This document shows positions 1 to 11,093 of a DNA stretch of 64,000 nt, piece by piece. Each line of letters starts with the position of its first letter. The first letter of the stretch is position 1. A program made the position numbers and the translations under genes. Origin of the DNA: Amoebidium appalachense (lineage: Eukaryota > Ichthyosporea); assembly GCA_963693365.1 (NCBI GenBank), contig CAVNZM010000001.1, forward strand, positions 1,860,001 through 1,924,000, in the 5' to 3' direction. The notes below the pieces were generated by a model. That model was not told where the DNA came from and made no database searches. It worked only from the letters and a program-made list of their open reading frames with translations.

Positions 1-439
1 TCATAGTTGCTAAGCTTCGGATCTCGTACGTGACCGGGCCGACCCTTTTGACGATTTCGTAACCCGTAATCCACCGTACATCCCAGGCACCGATATTTTT
101 GGCTTGATTCCGAACACGTATCCGTGCACCCTTCTTAAATTCACGAGCCATCGAGGGGCCTGGGGGCTCTCGTACGGCACGTTGCTGGACCACAGCACGG
201 AGCAGAGGCAGACGGGCTAGTATCTCTCGCCGGTATGCCTTCCACTCTGGGTCCTTGAGTGCCGGGTGGTTACTGCTAAGAAGGGCAACGTCAGGGAATT
301 GTGTTGCCTCTTGCCCGTACACAAGATAATACGGTGTACATTGCAAAATTTTGTGTGCTGTTGTATAATATGATCGTGTGTCTGTGACAAACAATATGTT
401 TATAAATGAACGGGGTTGACTAGACCACGCTTTGCTTAG
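1..439 (-). pseudogene. Ty3/gypsy-like integrase C-terminal fragment
   Basis: Read leftward from 439, the frame stays open to the window edge. It contains the block found at the end of Ty3/gypsy integrase cores: 'TPYYLVYGQEATQFPD' (about 342-289), then a basic region and 'VGPVTYEI' near position 20-45, which resembles the small C-terminal integrase domain. A stop at 440-442 closes the frame upstream and no RT or RNase H precedes it, so only the integrase tail is present in the window; the rest may lie left of position 1. The family call rests on motif resemblance. Confidence 0.6.
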
Positions 440-921
440 TTACGTGCTAGTCCTACTTACACCTAGTAAGCCGAGCACACTGAGTGAGCTCTGAAGCCCC
501 CGACATGCCCTTATATCGGAGCTCGCACAGCGGCTCAGACATGCGCATCGGTATGTGCTTTTTGGCTACGAGCCAATCACATACGGTTCACGGTTCTGTC
601 CCATGGCTATCACGGTTCCAATAAACTTAGTGAGCCAATCGGGTGACAGTACTTGACTATCGATGCATTCCACAGTCATACCTCACGGCTACTTGCATAT
701 TTTCCCATGATAAAACTATAACTTAACACTCATGGTTCCCCTACTACGTGTCGGTCCCATGTGACTATTATATCTGTTTTCCCATGAATAATTCTGCAAG
801 CTGCACGTGCACATATGTTTAACTTCTTGCTCATGCGCACAAGACTGGGGGGAGACATGCATACTGGCCTACCTAAGATCAGACACAGTGGTATATATAC
901 ATGTACACGTGTGCGTATATC
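440..921. other. intergenic, nothing recognised
   Basis: About 480 bases of mixed-composition sequence between the integrase fragment and the next ORF. I see no coding frame with family motifs, no RNA gene and no tandem repeat. It may be the 5' remainder of the gypsy-like element or plain spacer. Confidence 0.4.
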
Positions 922-1113
922 TCAACCTGTGTACATCCATACTAGATATCCGGTATAATATACCACAATGGCATCAACGAATTTCTCGGCAATGGTGGTT
1001 CTTATGAAACGGTGGATGAGTGGCTCCCACTCGAAATAGTTGAGACACTTCTCATCCTTCTTCTCGGACGGATTCCATTGTGGAAGGTTGATGTACGACG
1101 GTTTGTCAGTCAT
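922..1113 (-). CDS. short unknown ORF, possibly a gag N-terminus
   Basis: A 63-codon frame starting MTDKPSYINLPQWNPSEKK with many aromatic and charged residues, unlike the low-complexity ORFs elsewhere. Its start lies about 120 bp from an LTR fragment of family A. A short orphan N-terminus beside LTR debris would fit a truncated gag, but I recognise no domain and the frame may be chance. Confidence 0.25.
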   Translation of the reverse strand: MTDKPSYINLPQWNPSEKKDEKCLNYFEWEPLIHRFIRTTIAEKFVDAIVVYYTGYLVWMYTG

Positions 1114-1231
1114 GGTTGAAGCAGTATGTACGGAGGAATTTCGCGGTTGTAACGAGATTGTGTGTTAGCGTGCAAAGGGGCCGTAAACCTGTTATTTTTG
1201 TGTGGGTAAACGGAGAAGCAGAGAGCACAGA

Positions 1232-1586
1232 TGGGTGTAAGTTATACACAACACAGAGACAAACGGGAGAAACACAACCGGAGAGGTGGAACGATTACTG
1301 GGACCATAGGAAACAAATTCGACTGCTTGATATTTATTTCAAGATGAAGTTCCTTTTATACTCAGGAATGTGAAATCGATAAACCAATCAAAAGAACGAA
1401 AACTCTATTTTCCAATCAGAAAGACGAAAACTATGAGGGTAAAATAAATCGATCGAAATGCCTGTCGACACATAGAAGATAAAACACAATCCTCTAAAGA
1501 AAGTAATCTTCTAATAAAAGGTACAGAAACATTTAACAAAATGAAACCACTTATGTATTTATTAGTTCACATCATATATTTATACA
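1232..1586 (-). repeat. LTR fragment, family A
   Basis: About 350 bp matching 10733-11050 nearly base for base, with the same leader beyond its end (ATCTGTGCACTCTGC on the minus strand). The LTR reads on the minus strand; its first ~60 bp are missing here but are seen at 60325-60409 (TGTTCTATGTTCCCC...). It is followed directly by the start of another LTR at 1587. Confidence 0.6.
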
Positions 1587-1926
1587 TGTTCTACGTCGTG
1601 GGAAAGGAAGGAAAAGGAATGAGGATAGAAAGGAATGGAATGGGAAAGGAATCGAATAGAATTAATGAGGAATGTAGGTTACTATATTTGGGATAATATA
1701 ACGAGATCTGATTGGACAACATATTTAGATATTGACGCAAACAACAATACGTGTGCGCGGGCTAAATATCTCGATGTGTACACAGATCTAAGATATCGGT
1801 GCACACGGAGGAAAGGAAAGAAGGAAAGGAAGAAAGGAAAAGGGAAAATGAAACAAACTACAACAAACTAATAAACACATATAAAACTCAACTTCTAAGT
1901 CTTGCCGATAATCATGGGAAGATGAC

Positions 1927-1927
<1 letters not shown>
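1587..1927 (+). repeat. LTR, family F (solo)
   Basis: A 341-bp segment beginning TGTTCTACGTCGTGGG and ending GGGAAGATGACA. The same sequence lies inverted at 59982-60323, and the shared ends define the TG...CA limits. It has a purine-rich stretch (GGAAAGGAAGG type) at both ends. No internal region follows; a C run begins at once, so it is a solo or broken LTR. Confidence 0.6.

Positions 1928-1958
<31 letters not shown>
1928..1958 (+). repeat. poly-C tract
   Basis: An uninterrupted run of about 31 C at the junction between LTR F and a truncated LTR D. The D-family LTR itself carries a variable C run at this place (compare 7451-7482), so the tract probably belongs to LTR D. Confidence 0.8.
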
Positions 1959-1959
<1 letters not shown>

Positions 1960-2644
1960 TATATCTCTCTCCCTTGTTTCTGTGAGCACAGATATCTGTA
2001 GATCTGTGCACACCTGGCTCTCTTGCCTGATAAGAACTGATTGTATTATATTTCTGTTTGCTCTCCTCTGTTTATCTGAGAGGTAGCATGATTGGCTAGC
2101 TACACTCGTTGTCTTTCCTTTATTTCAAAATGGCTTAGTTTTGTTCTCAAAAAGATGGCTCGCCAATAGTCGCGAGCGAGTACATCTGTAGATCGTGTTG
2201 TGCATTCCTGTCTATTAATACATGTGTGTTGTGATTGGACAATAGATATATATGGAATTCGGTTTATTGAAAGTGTCTTCACTTTGAGAGTGTCGACTAT
2301 TAGGAAATATATGTATTTAAATAAGTTTCTTTATAGAGACGAACATAAATATATATGTGATTTAATAGTGACTAGATGTATAATTACTTAATTTATTTAA
2401 GTAAGAGTTTCTAAATTTTAGTTTAATCGGAAGTTGGAATGCGTATGCTCTGTTGGAATGTGTTTTTCTATCTTCTGATAGAACCGATTGGTTCTCCCTC
2501 TTTAGTTGTGATAATGTGATAAGTCGCAAGTACAAAAGGAACCGAGAGCACAATAAAGAGTCAGTTGTTGTTTGAAGCTTTCAATGTCTCGTGAACAACT
2601 CCGATTGCCCTCTCATTAATGTGTTAGTCGTGTTATACATGACA
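1959..2644 (+). repeat. LTR, family D, 5'-truncated
   Basis: Matches 7483-8176 and, inverted, 47281-47980. It holds the D-family landmarks: the inverted repeat CACAGATATCTGTAGATCTGTG, the block GGTTTATTG...CTTTGAGAGTGTCGAC, and the end GTTATACATGACA. The first third of the LTR (up to the C run) is missing. It is followed by a short leader also found beside the inverted copy at 47225-47280 (CTCTGTGCACTCTGCTCCC), which shows it was a 5' LTR. Confidence 0.65.
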
Positions 2645-2693
2645 ACTCTGTGCACTCTGCTCCCTTAGACCCGTACAAAAACAACACCTGCTG

Positions 2694-2807
2694 GGCAACA
2701 TCACTGTGGTCCCGGTGGCTTCTGCTGACAACAAGGCCGACATGTTCACCAAGGCCCTGTCTGCCTCTTTCTTCACCAAGGCCTTGGGGATGCTCAACAT
2801 GTGCTGA
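2694..2807 (+). pseudogene. Ty1/copia RNase H C-terminus
   Basis: An open frame ending in TGA at 2805-2807 with the typical end of copia polyproteins: 'ADNKADMFTKAL' followed by 'SFFTKALGMLNMC'. Only the last ~38 codons remain; they are fused directly to the D-family 5' leader, so the whole gag-pol interior has been lost by deletion or recombination. A purine tract (2844-2857, G-rich then GAGAGAG), as expected of a polypurine primer, follows. Confidence 0.7.
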
Positions 2808-2992
2808 GCACCCGTCATCAACCAACTGCGCCCTCATACTTCAGGGGGGGGAGAGAGTTGCATCCGACTGTGCAACTACGTGTACCATACTAAAATTGAG
2901 TAGGGGTATCTTTATTGTCTGTATTTTGTGCACCTGAAGCACTCGAGCTCAGTTGCATTAATTCATACCACAATTATCCAATTGAGTAGGGG

Positions 2993-3611
2993 TGTTGGAG
3001 TACACTGGTACTCCCTGCTAGCAATGTCTGTTAGAGAAAGTTTCTGAGCAATTGAATAATTGTTTCAACACTCACTCGAGTGCATAGAGCTTTTGGTTAC
3101 GGTCATATTCATATATGGTAGTTATATGTTTGAGCCAAAACTGTACCAATGACGAGCTTCACTAGTAACGTGCTAATTGTGCTCATTAATTAATATTCCC
3201 GGTTCAGATGATGTCATGTCTATATTTGCCACAGGATTCTATTCTTAGAGTGGTAGTGTGCTTTATTCCCGGATATTCTCAGAATGTGTGAAGTAAGATT
3301 TAGGTTTAACTGCAATTGGTGTGTTAAACACGTTTATTTGTGTGCGTTAGTGCAAGTTAACTAGCCACTCAACGTGCACAGTTAACTTTTATATCTATAA
3401 CGACTTGTTTTCATTGTGCTTTCTTTTCGGCCATGCTGTACATGGCCCACCACCAGGGTGCACACGAGGCCACCATGAGGTGGCCAACGACTATATAAAG
3501 CAGTGCCTCCCATGTCACAAACATGGGAAGCAGAACGTTTGATTTACAATTTTCTACTGTCGTTTTCAGTGCACAAAACACATAGACTAGTTACCCATCA
3601 TACACGACACT
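2993..3611 (+). repeat. LTR/promoter region, family E
   Basis: AATTGAGTAGGGG (polypurine-type) is directly followed by TGTTGGAGTACACTGGTACTCC, a TG start containing a palindrome. The segment has a TATA-like CTATATAAAG near 3491 and ends in the leader of a gag-like ORF at 3612. I cannot place the CA end because no second copy lies in the window. Confidence 0.45.
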
Positions 3612-3708
3612 ATGTCTGACAACTTACAGTTGCAGCAACTAGTCCAACCACTGGAGCAGAGGTTGGCCTCACAAGATGCAATCATTTCTGGGTTGTCAGG
3701 GAAAGGGT
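3612..3708 (+). pseudogene. gag N-terminal fragment (family E)
   Basis: ATG at 3612 opens a frame reading MSDNLQLQQLVQPLEQRL..., a glutamine- and leucine-rich start like those of copia Gag proteins, downstream of an LTR-like promoter. After ~32 codons it runs into a 400-bp GT array and is no longer meaningful. Whether the array arose inside the gag or marks a junction cannot be told. Confidence 0.4.
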
Positions 3709-3710
3709 GC

Positions 3711-4140
<430 letters not shown>

Positions 4141-4263
4141 TGCACATGTGTGCATATCTATGCCGATGTGTGAACGTGTCCCTGTGGGTATGTGTGTCTT
4201 CTGTGTGTGTTCCCAACTTTTGGGGATCAAGTTTATTCAGTACTCATGGTGCAGCACTAGGTT

Positions 4264-4596
4264 GTGTTACTGGTGAAGCTAGGTGAACCTATTATGTGTG
4301 TGCGGTTGGCCGAAACAAGGTTGTTGCAGTGGAGGATGGTTACTGGTTACTATTGGTGGAATAGTTCTACGTCTGGGTTGAAACGATACAACTTGCACAG
4401 GTGCCTCGTGACGTCTTCAGCTACCACATATCGGCTTCCATTCTATTTTAGCATTATGTGTATGGAGGGTGGCATGTCAAATACTGGTGATTTACAGACA
4501 AGAGTTGTGGAACCCAAGGAAGCTGCCATATTGGCTTATAAAAGTATAGAGGCTTTGCACAAAGATCCTGCACAAAAGCTGCTATTCGTAATGTGA
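4264..4596 (+). CDS. unknown ORF, 110 codons
   Basis: Open from a CTG/ATG-type start to TGA. The C-terminal part ('VVEPKEAAILAYKSIEALHK') has ordinary protein composition. No motif is recognised. It ends about 50 bp from the stop of the convergent glycosyltransferase gene. It could be a gag remnant downstream of the GT array, or chance. Confidence 0.25.
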   Translation: MLLVKLGEPIMCVRLAETRLLQWRMVTGYYWWNSSTSGLKRYNLHRCLVTSSATTYRLPFYFSIMCMEGGMSNTGDLQTRVVEPKEAAILAYKSIEALHKDPAQKLLFVM

Positions 4597-4643
4597 TGGT
4601 CAAACGAGAAAGGCTTTTTGTTCATCCGTCGGGGTGTAAGCCA

Positions 4644-5792
4644 CTACTCTACTTCACCCAAGAATGGCGAGGGGAGATACCGGGGCAAACCCTGCCTTAC
4701 GTGATCGAGGTACTGATATTGTAGAGGGTATAATAAAGCTGAGTGTAGCTCATTCCACGTGAAGGGGTAGTCCGGGGACTCGAACTGCCGACAGCACCTG
4801 CGTTGAAGAGCCGGATGTGCTTGAACGTCATCTAATTTGGACTGCAGGCGGTTGTGCACCAGTGTGAGCCACTTTTCCGTGAGGTGGGTTCGCGGTCGCA
4901 TGATGTATGCCCCATGGCTTACCAGCTGTGGCCAAGCAGCAATCACCTTCCAACACCTGCCAGTTTCGTTCACTGCGCTGGCATAGTTGTCATCACACTC
5001 GACCTCATACCGACCCCGAGGCCTGCTGCCAACCATCCATACGTCAGGATCTTTGAAGGCATCAAAATGTGGCTTCCACCTTTTGGATGCAGGCTTAATA
5101 TCATGGAAGCCACCGCCGTAGTGGTGCAGCAGGTAAGCCCGCACATAGTCAACCACGTGGTTCCTTGCAAGGTAGTTCCCGAAAACAGCCGGATGCATGG
5201 GGTTCTCGCGAAGATTGAACTGTGGTAGGTTCGCCTCGGTGACAACTGTGACAGTGACCCCCAGTCGAGCCACAATGGATTTGTACGCTTCGTACCTGGG
5301 GCCTACCATGCCTGCACCGAACCACGCCACAAAAACATTCCTCGGCACAAAGGACGAGTTGGTGGCCGGCCGTATCCATTGTGGCAATGGAGGTAGTGGC
5401 GGTGGTATCCACGGGGCCTGAATTGACCCGACCTTCTTGGCCGCAGAAGCAGCCTCTCGAGCTAGTTGTTTCATCGACATCTTCAGCGGAAAACGTGAGA
5501 CGGAGGGTGGCAATTCGAAGGTGGCAGGCGGGCCCTGGACAACCGAGAAAGGGGAGGTAAAGAGGCCAAACCAGACTGTTGACTCAAGCTCACTGGTGAC
5601 GATAGACCATGGGTGGAATACACTCGCCGCAAAATAAACAAATATAACGGTTGTGAACACGGCGAACAGGCGGTTGAAACCATGCTTACCGCGCGCCAGG
5701 TCCTGTAGTCTGTGTTTTCCCCTGAGCCTAAGCATGCTTGACACAACAATCATTAAGCTACCCACAGCGCTACCTTGAGTACCAAAAATCAA
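4644..5792 (-). CDS. type II membrane glycosyltransferase (capsule synthesis/GT32-like)
   Basis: A single-exon gene of 382 codons. Residues ~42-60 (LFAVFTTVIFVYFAASVFH) form one hydrophobic segment after a basic N-terminus, as in Golgi type II enzymes. A proline-rich stem follows (~127-139). The catalytic part starts near 'NVFVAWFGAG' (~152) and has the conserved block DYVRAYLLHHYGGGFHDIK (215-233). In this superfamily (Gly_transf_sug and Caps_synth families) that block is the Asp-containing nucleotide-sugar and metal site; here the usual 'YGG..lD.D' is 'YGGGFHDIK', with one clear acidic residue. Predicted role: transfer of a sugar from a nucleotide donor to a glycan in the Golgi lumen. The donor sugar cannot be told. 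It is the only intact-looking host gene in the first 11 kb. Start chosen as the first ATG before the membrane segment. Confidence 0.75.
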   Translation of the reverse strand: MIFGTQGSAVGSLMIVVSSMLRLRGKHRLQDLARGKHGFNRLFAVFTTVIFVYFAASVFHPWSIVTSELESTVWFGLFTSPFSVVQGPPATFELPPSVSRFPLKMSMKQLAREAASAAKKVGSIQAPWIPPPLPPLPQWIRPATNSSFVPRNVFVAWFGAGMVGPRYEAYKSIVARLGVTVTVVTEANLPQFNLRENPMHPAVFGNYLARNHVVDYVRAYLLHHYGGGFHDIKPASKRWKPHFDAFKDPDVWMVGSRPRGRYEVECDDNYASAVNETGRCWKVIAAWPQLVSHGAYIMRPRTHLTEKWLTLVHNRLQSKLDDVQAHPALQRRCCRQFESPDYPFTWNELHSALLYPLQYQYLDHVRQGLPRYLPSPFLGEVE

Positions 5793-6116
5793 GAAGTCAC
5801 GCTTCGAGGAAGTGGTGAGTTCATGAGGGAGGGGGTGCTACACAGGTGTTATATGTGAGAATGTTCCATGCCTTCTTTCGCCCGACCAGTGAGGCAAGAG
5901 ATTCCAGAAAAGAAATATTAAATAAAAGAAATCGTATTTTACTCACAATTATCTAGTTGCAAACCATATCTCTACACCAATAAGGATTTTTTGTCTTGTT
6001 TTCCAAGATCTACTTATACGCCGCTGCAACCCAACAAGAATGAGTGTTGGGGGATAATTGTCACAACCAGTACATTTAAGTAAACCAATCAAGCTCGCCG
6101 TATGGGCAGGGGTTGA
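5793..6116. other. upstream region of glycosyltransferase gene
   Basis: About 320 bases of unique sequence between the glycosyltransferase start and an inverted-repeat element. No TATA box is obvious within 60 bp of the start codon, and I see no other feature. Confidence 0.4.
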
Positions 6117-6972
6117 ACTACGACTCAAAATCGTCGTATTTACGATTAAGCCCAGGGGGTCAACACGACTAGCGCTGGGAGGTGCTGTATTGGTTTATCG
6201 TAGCAGTCAAATATGCCCCATAGTGTATTTTGGTGTGCTTTCAAAGAAAAACTGGTTTTTTTTCAAGGTAAAAAGTGATCAGGTGGCTATTTTTGCACTC
6301 AAGAGCGAAATATGAAGCCCTGTTTTGCCTGTCGGGGCGTAAAATTACTAACGGAGTGTAATATTGTAAGAAATTGTTCATTAAAGTCGGTAATGTAGGG
6401 GGTCTATAAGAGCTCGTAAATGAAGTGAACCCCGCCATTTCGATTTCAAAATTCCGACAATACGATTTCATTTTGGGTAACACGGGTCGCGCAGCCAAAG
6501 CCGCACAACCCCTGCGTATGGGGCCGGAACGGCCCAGGCTATACCAATCATTTTACGGCCGCCTTCAGGGTTGGGCTGGGGCTCGTCAGCTTAACCGTAT
6601 CGCCCTTTGGCCAATCGTAACGGACAATATCTTAATGGTAACGGTTGGGGTTCTTCGGGAGCTGCAAGCCCGCCTAAAACGCCCCTCTAGTCCCAAAACT
6701 CAAAATACGTATTTTTACAAATTGAGTACGGCAAGATTACAAGCCCTGAAAACTTATCGGGGCTCGATATTGCACATGAGAAGCGCTGTAGATATGTTCT
6801 TGGGGGGGAATGTGCTGTTCTTGAACAGAAATATTGAAAAAATGGGGGAAATTACATATTCAAGCGCTTATAATGCTACACACCTGATACGAAAGCTGTT
6901 ACGACGGTACCCTGACCTTATTCGTATCGGGGTCTCTCGTTAATCGTAATTACGACGATTTTTTTTTCGTAA
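6117..6972. mobile_element. ~0.86-kb element with terminal inverted repeats
   Basis: The 23-bp sequence AAAATCGTCGTATTTACGA... at 6127-6149 recurs inverted at 6940-6962 with one mismatch. Looser similarity (TACGA / TCGTA) extends it outward to about 32 bp, giving ends near 6117 and 6972. The interior is rich in CGTAA/TTACG words. A 172-codon plus-strand ORF (6425-6943) ends inside the right repeat and resembles nothing I know. A short element with inverted ends and no transposase is best read as a non-autonomous DNA transposon (MITE-like). No clear target duplication was found. Confidence 0.55.
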
Positions 6973-7262
6973 TCCCTACCCTGGCCGCCTTGAATGGCCC
7001 CATGCCGCTAGTACTACCCAGCGTGCCCGCGCCAGCCGCGGAAATTTGAAGGCCCGGCTTACAGTCTGGGTGGGGCGCCAAATGAAGCTGGGGTCTAAAA
7101 GCTCAGTGTATAAATCACCCTCACAAAAAACACAGAATAAGTAGGAGCAGCACTTGATGAAATACTGTCCCGGCATCATTTTATTGATCAAGCTCAGCTG
7201 CCACTGGTGCATATTTGGCCATGGCCCCCTCCCCGCCTCCCCCCCCCCCCCCCCCCCCCCCC

Positions 7263-8176
<914 letters not shown>

Positions 8177-8177
8177 C

Positions 8178-8395
8178 TGTTGTAATACGTAGTATCTACA
8201 TATTGTAAGATCTTCTCAGTTCGTGTTATGTTTTCGTTCATTTACTTAGTGTAAAAGATGTGCTCCTTGTACGTAAATTATGACATCGATCTGCAGTGTG
8301 TTTGAATATTACTTGTAATCGTGCTGTGTCGACTATATTCGTGTGTTTAGACATCGATTACAGCAACTGATTATAGGTACACGAGTCTACCCAGT
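8178..8395 (+). repeat. LTR fragment, family B (first ~218 bp)
   Basis: TGTTGTAATACGTAGTATC through GGTACACGAGTCTACCCAGTGA matches the start of the copia-B LTRs (for example 44755 onward). It breaks off at 8395 into ACGAA-rich sequence. Confidence 0.75.
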
Positions 8396-8584
8396 GAAAC
8401 GAATACACAACGAAACAACGAATACACGAACAAACGAAGAATAATTACTAACGAAGCAATGAACCAACGAAAAACGAACCATCACGAATACACAATGAAA
8501 TAAAGAATTAACGACAAACGAATGCATAGAGGAAATACGAAATGAATGCAACACGAAAACAAAACGGAGTAACGAAGTTATCAA
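8396..8584 (+). repeat. degenerate ACGAA-rich repeat
   Basis: The word ACGAA/AACGAA recurs about twenty times in 190 bp, often as ACGAATACAC or CAACGAAAC. A second patch of the same flavour lies at 9135-9205, so the C-family segment in between is bracketed by this sequence. Confidence 0.5.
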
Positions 8585-8935
8585 GGTTTTATTTGTGGAA
8601 ATTATTGACATAAATATTTTTCTGGGTAAACACGTAGGATGGGTGTCCGATATCAACAGGCTTCGTTTCATGTTTTAGCAGTTCGCGTTCGGCTGCCCGC
8701 ATACGGGCACCTATTAGCCGATCAAAACATCAGATTCCACAGATCACTAGACCGAGTTTGATTGGCTCAGGATAAGATTTCACATAACACTAGATCGGTT
8801 TTGATTGGCTCAGTTCGGCAGCCTTAGGTATATAAGCACGACAGTTTTTTGCAGATCAGCAAGCAACAACACATCTTCTGTGTTTAGCACCTACAGCTTT
8901 ACAGCTATATTTTCTTTTTCACCCACCCACCTACA
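8585..8935 (+). repeat. repeat family C (LTR/promoter-like), copy 1
   Basis: GGTTTTATTTGTGGAAATTATTG to about CAGCTATATTTTC matches 45455-45800 closely. It holds repeated GATTGGCTC/CCAATCA-like boxes, a TATA-like GGTATATAAGCACG and a start-region CTTCTGTGTTTAGC, so it looks like a Pol II promoter/LTR. Copy 2 is followed by a gag-like ORF; this copy is not. Confidence 0.55.
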
Positions 8936-9574
8936 CCCTACACTCAACCCCCATTGATCCCCACATACGTGCTGTTTTTTCGGGGCGAAGACTTCCCCCG
9001 TTTTTTGGGCACAAGGACCTCACGGATCAATAAATTGATGACTGGGGGCCTGCCGTGGTTTACAACCATTGCAGGTTCACTTTCGTCCAAGGGGATGTCC
9101 CCCTAGAGGCAACACACGTCCCGGAGTAGTTTTCATAGAACGACAAAAAACGAAAAACGAAAGCAAAATGAAATGGAAATACGAAAATGAAAGAACGAAT
9201 GCACAACACTGCTTGGGTTGCAATGCACACAGCCCCCTCTATGTTACGAAGAAAAGAAACTGTTGCCCTTGCGTGCATTGCGCTATTGCACACTGTCATC
9301 GTGTCCATGCCACCGCATGCATGTCCACACTCGCAAGCCAGATGCACGGCCACTTTCAGCACGAATGCATTTAAAGAAGAAGGTAGTCGCTGTTCCTATA
9401 GCATTGAGGACATAAAGTGCTGTGAAAGTAGTTTTGCATGCATGCTTCGAATTTCTTGCTGCTTTCGAATACAGCATGCCCAATAGTTTAGCGCACAGGA
9501 TGCACAACATGCGCATGAATGTATGCTGGCATACCTAAACACATTACGAACATATGCCTCATGTATGGCGGCCA
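8936..9574. other. unassigned repeat-flanked region
   Basis: Contains CA-rich leader-like sequence, a small hairpin (AAGGGGATGTCCCCCT near 9098-9113) and the second ACGAA-rich patch (9135-9205). Overlapping short ORFs on both strands (9060-9516) have no family motifs. It may be the internal remnant of the family C element. Confidence 0.35.
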
Positions 9575-10508
9575 TGTTGTAATACGTAGTATTTACATAT
9601 TCAATTAAGATCTTCTCAGTTTGTGTTATGTTTCAGTTCATATGCTTAGGATAAATGCCACACTCCTATTATGTAAAGTGTAGCATCGATCTCCAATGCC
9701 TGAGTACTTGTAATCGTGTTGTTTCGGCTATATTCGTGCGTTTAGATATCGATTACAGCAATTGATTATAGGTACACGAGTCTACCCAGTGAGGGAGAAA
9801 CGTGTACATATTTATGTGTACATGAATATCTTCGGTTACAACTGTGTTTTTGTGTTCGTGTTTTCTGTCCTGCTCTCTTTTCTTTTTCCTCTTTCTTCGT
9901 CTTTTCTTTTCTCTTTCTTTCTTCTCTTGTTTCCTTTCACATAATTATATTTCTTTCTCACTAATATACGTTGAGTAGATTTATAATACTCGTTATGTTT
10001 TGATTGGTAGAAAAAACACTTAGGCTACACTTTAGCTTTTCATCTATGATTCAAAGCTTAGTCAACCACTTTTATTTTGTGTGTTGCCGTACTGTATCCA
10101 ATCAGTAGACTTAGTCAGAAAATGTCTAAGTCTTTGTAGCCGGTGATAGGTTAGAAACATCACCTCTTTCCTCTTTACTTTTCACCTCATTACTTTCTTA
10201 TAGCTGTGACCTATATTGTGCGTTCCTGTGTCTCCGGATCTCCGGGAAATAATCAGTTAATTGTGATTGGTTATTTTAGACATAGATCTGATTTCCGACT
10301 GGTCGGAAATCATGTATGGATTTGACTTGAGGGAATTTTAAGTATTTATGCGAGATCGAAATAAATTGAGTTCAGTCGTGTCTAAACATTGATGTCTGTT
10401 GTGTACACTGCTCCGATCGTTCCGTGTTTTGTTGTTGTGTGTTTGTGGTGTTTTCACACTGCACCACTGTGTCTCTGCTTCCGTCCCAAATACTTATACA
10501 ATTTTACA
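9575..10508 (+). repeat. LTR, copia family B, 5' LTR of a broken element
   Basis: 934 bp from TGTTGTAATACGTAGT to ACAATTTTACA, equal in length (within 1 bp) to the LTRs of the full copia-B element. It includes the perfect hairpin GATTTCCGACTGGTCGGAAATC. It is followed by the copia-B primer region and the start of gag, so it is a 5' LTR. Confidence 0.85.
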
Positions 10509-10686
10509 GGTTATGCAGCCCTTTTGCACGCTCCCTACACACATCTAGACTTAGCTATCGTTTTTTTTCAATCATGGATCCTAACAAAACTGGTGTGAAC
10601 AAAATAACCATGTGGAAAGGTGAAGGGAAGACTGGTCCCGATAGCAAAACCACCTATTTTCAATGGGAAATCATCTTTCTCGGAAT
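10509..10686 (+). pseudogene. copia-B leader and gag N-terminus, truncated
   Basis: GGTTATGCAGCCC follows the LTR directly; it resembles the complement of an initiator tRNA-Met anticodon arm, the half-tRNA primer type used by Drosophila copia and yeast Ty5. ATG at 10574 opens MDPNKTGVNKITMWKGEGK..., identical in start to gag at 27786. After ~38 codons the sequence switches to inverted LTR A, so the element is cut off. Confidence 0.75.
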
Positions 10687-11052
10687 GTGTTGTTTTGTGT
10701 GGGTAAACGGGAAAGCAGAGTGCACAGATGGGTGTTATGTTATACACAACACAGAGACACACGGGAGAAACACAACCGGAGAGGTGGAACGATTACTGGG
10801 GCCATAGGAAATGAATTCGACTGCTTGATATTTATTCCAAGATGAAGTTCCTTTTATACTTAGGAATATGAAATCGATAAACCAATCAAAAGAACGAAAA
10901 CTCTATTTTCCAATCAGAAAGACGAAATCTATGAGGGTAAAATAAATCGATCGAAATGCCTGTCGACACATAGAAGATAAAACGCAATCCTCTAATGAAA
11001 GTAAACTTCTAATAAAAGGTACGGAAACATTTAACAAAATGAACCACTTATG
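10687..11052 (-). repeat. LTR fragment, family A, with leader
   Basis: Near-identical to 1190-1545, again with the leader AGCAGAGTGCACAGAT before the LTR start at 10733. The junction with copia gag at 10686 has no spacer, and the far end is cut at 11052 before the TRIM fragment. Confidence 0.6.
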
Positions 11053-11063
11053 TAACTATTACA

Positions 11064-11093
11064 CCTGATTCTGCGATTCGTCCTGAGTGGGGA
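11064..11093 (+). repeat. TRIM internal fragment with polypurine tract
   Basis: CCTGATTCTGCGATTCGTCC... ending GAGTGGGGA equals the last 30 bp of the 81-bp TRIM internal region (52280-52309). The GTGGGGA end is the polypurine-type motif next to the LTR. The rest of the TRIM upstream is missing. Confidence 0.8.

Noticed and set aside
6425-6943. 172-codon ORF as a transposase
   Set aside because: No catalytic or zinc motifs, and it ends inside the right inverted repeat; likely chance.
9060-9516. Overlapping ORFs on both strands as a gene
   Set aside because: No splice logic, no motifs, and frames overlap in five directions in repeat-flanked sequence.
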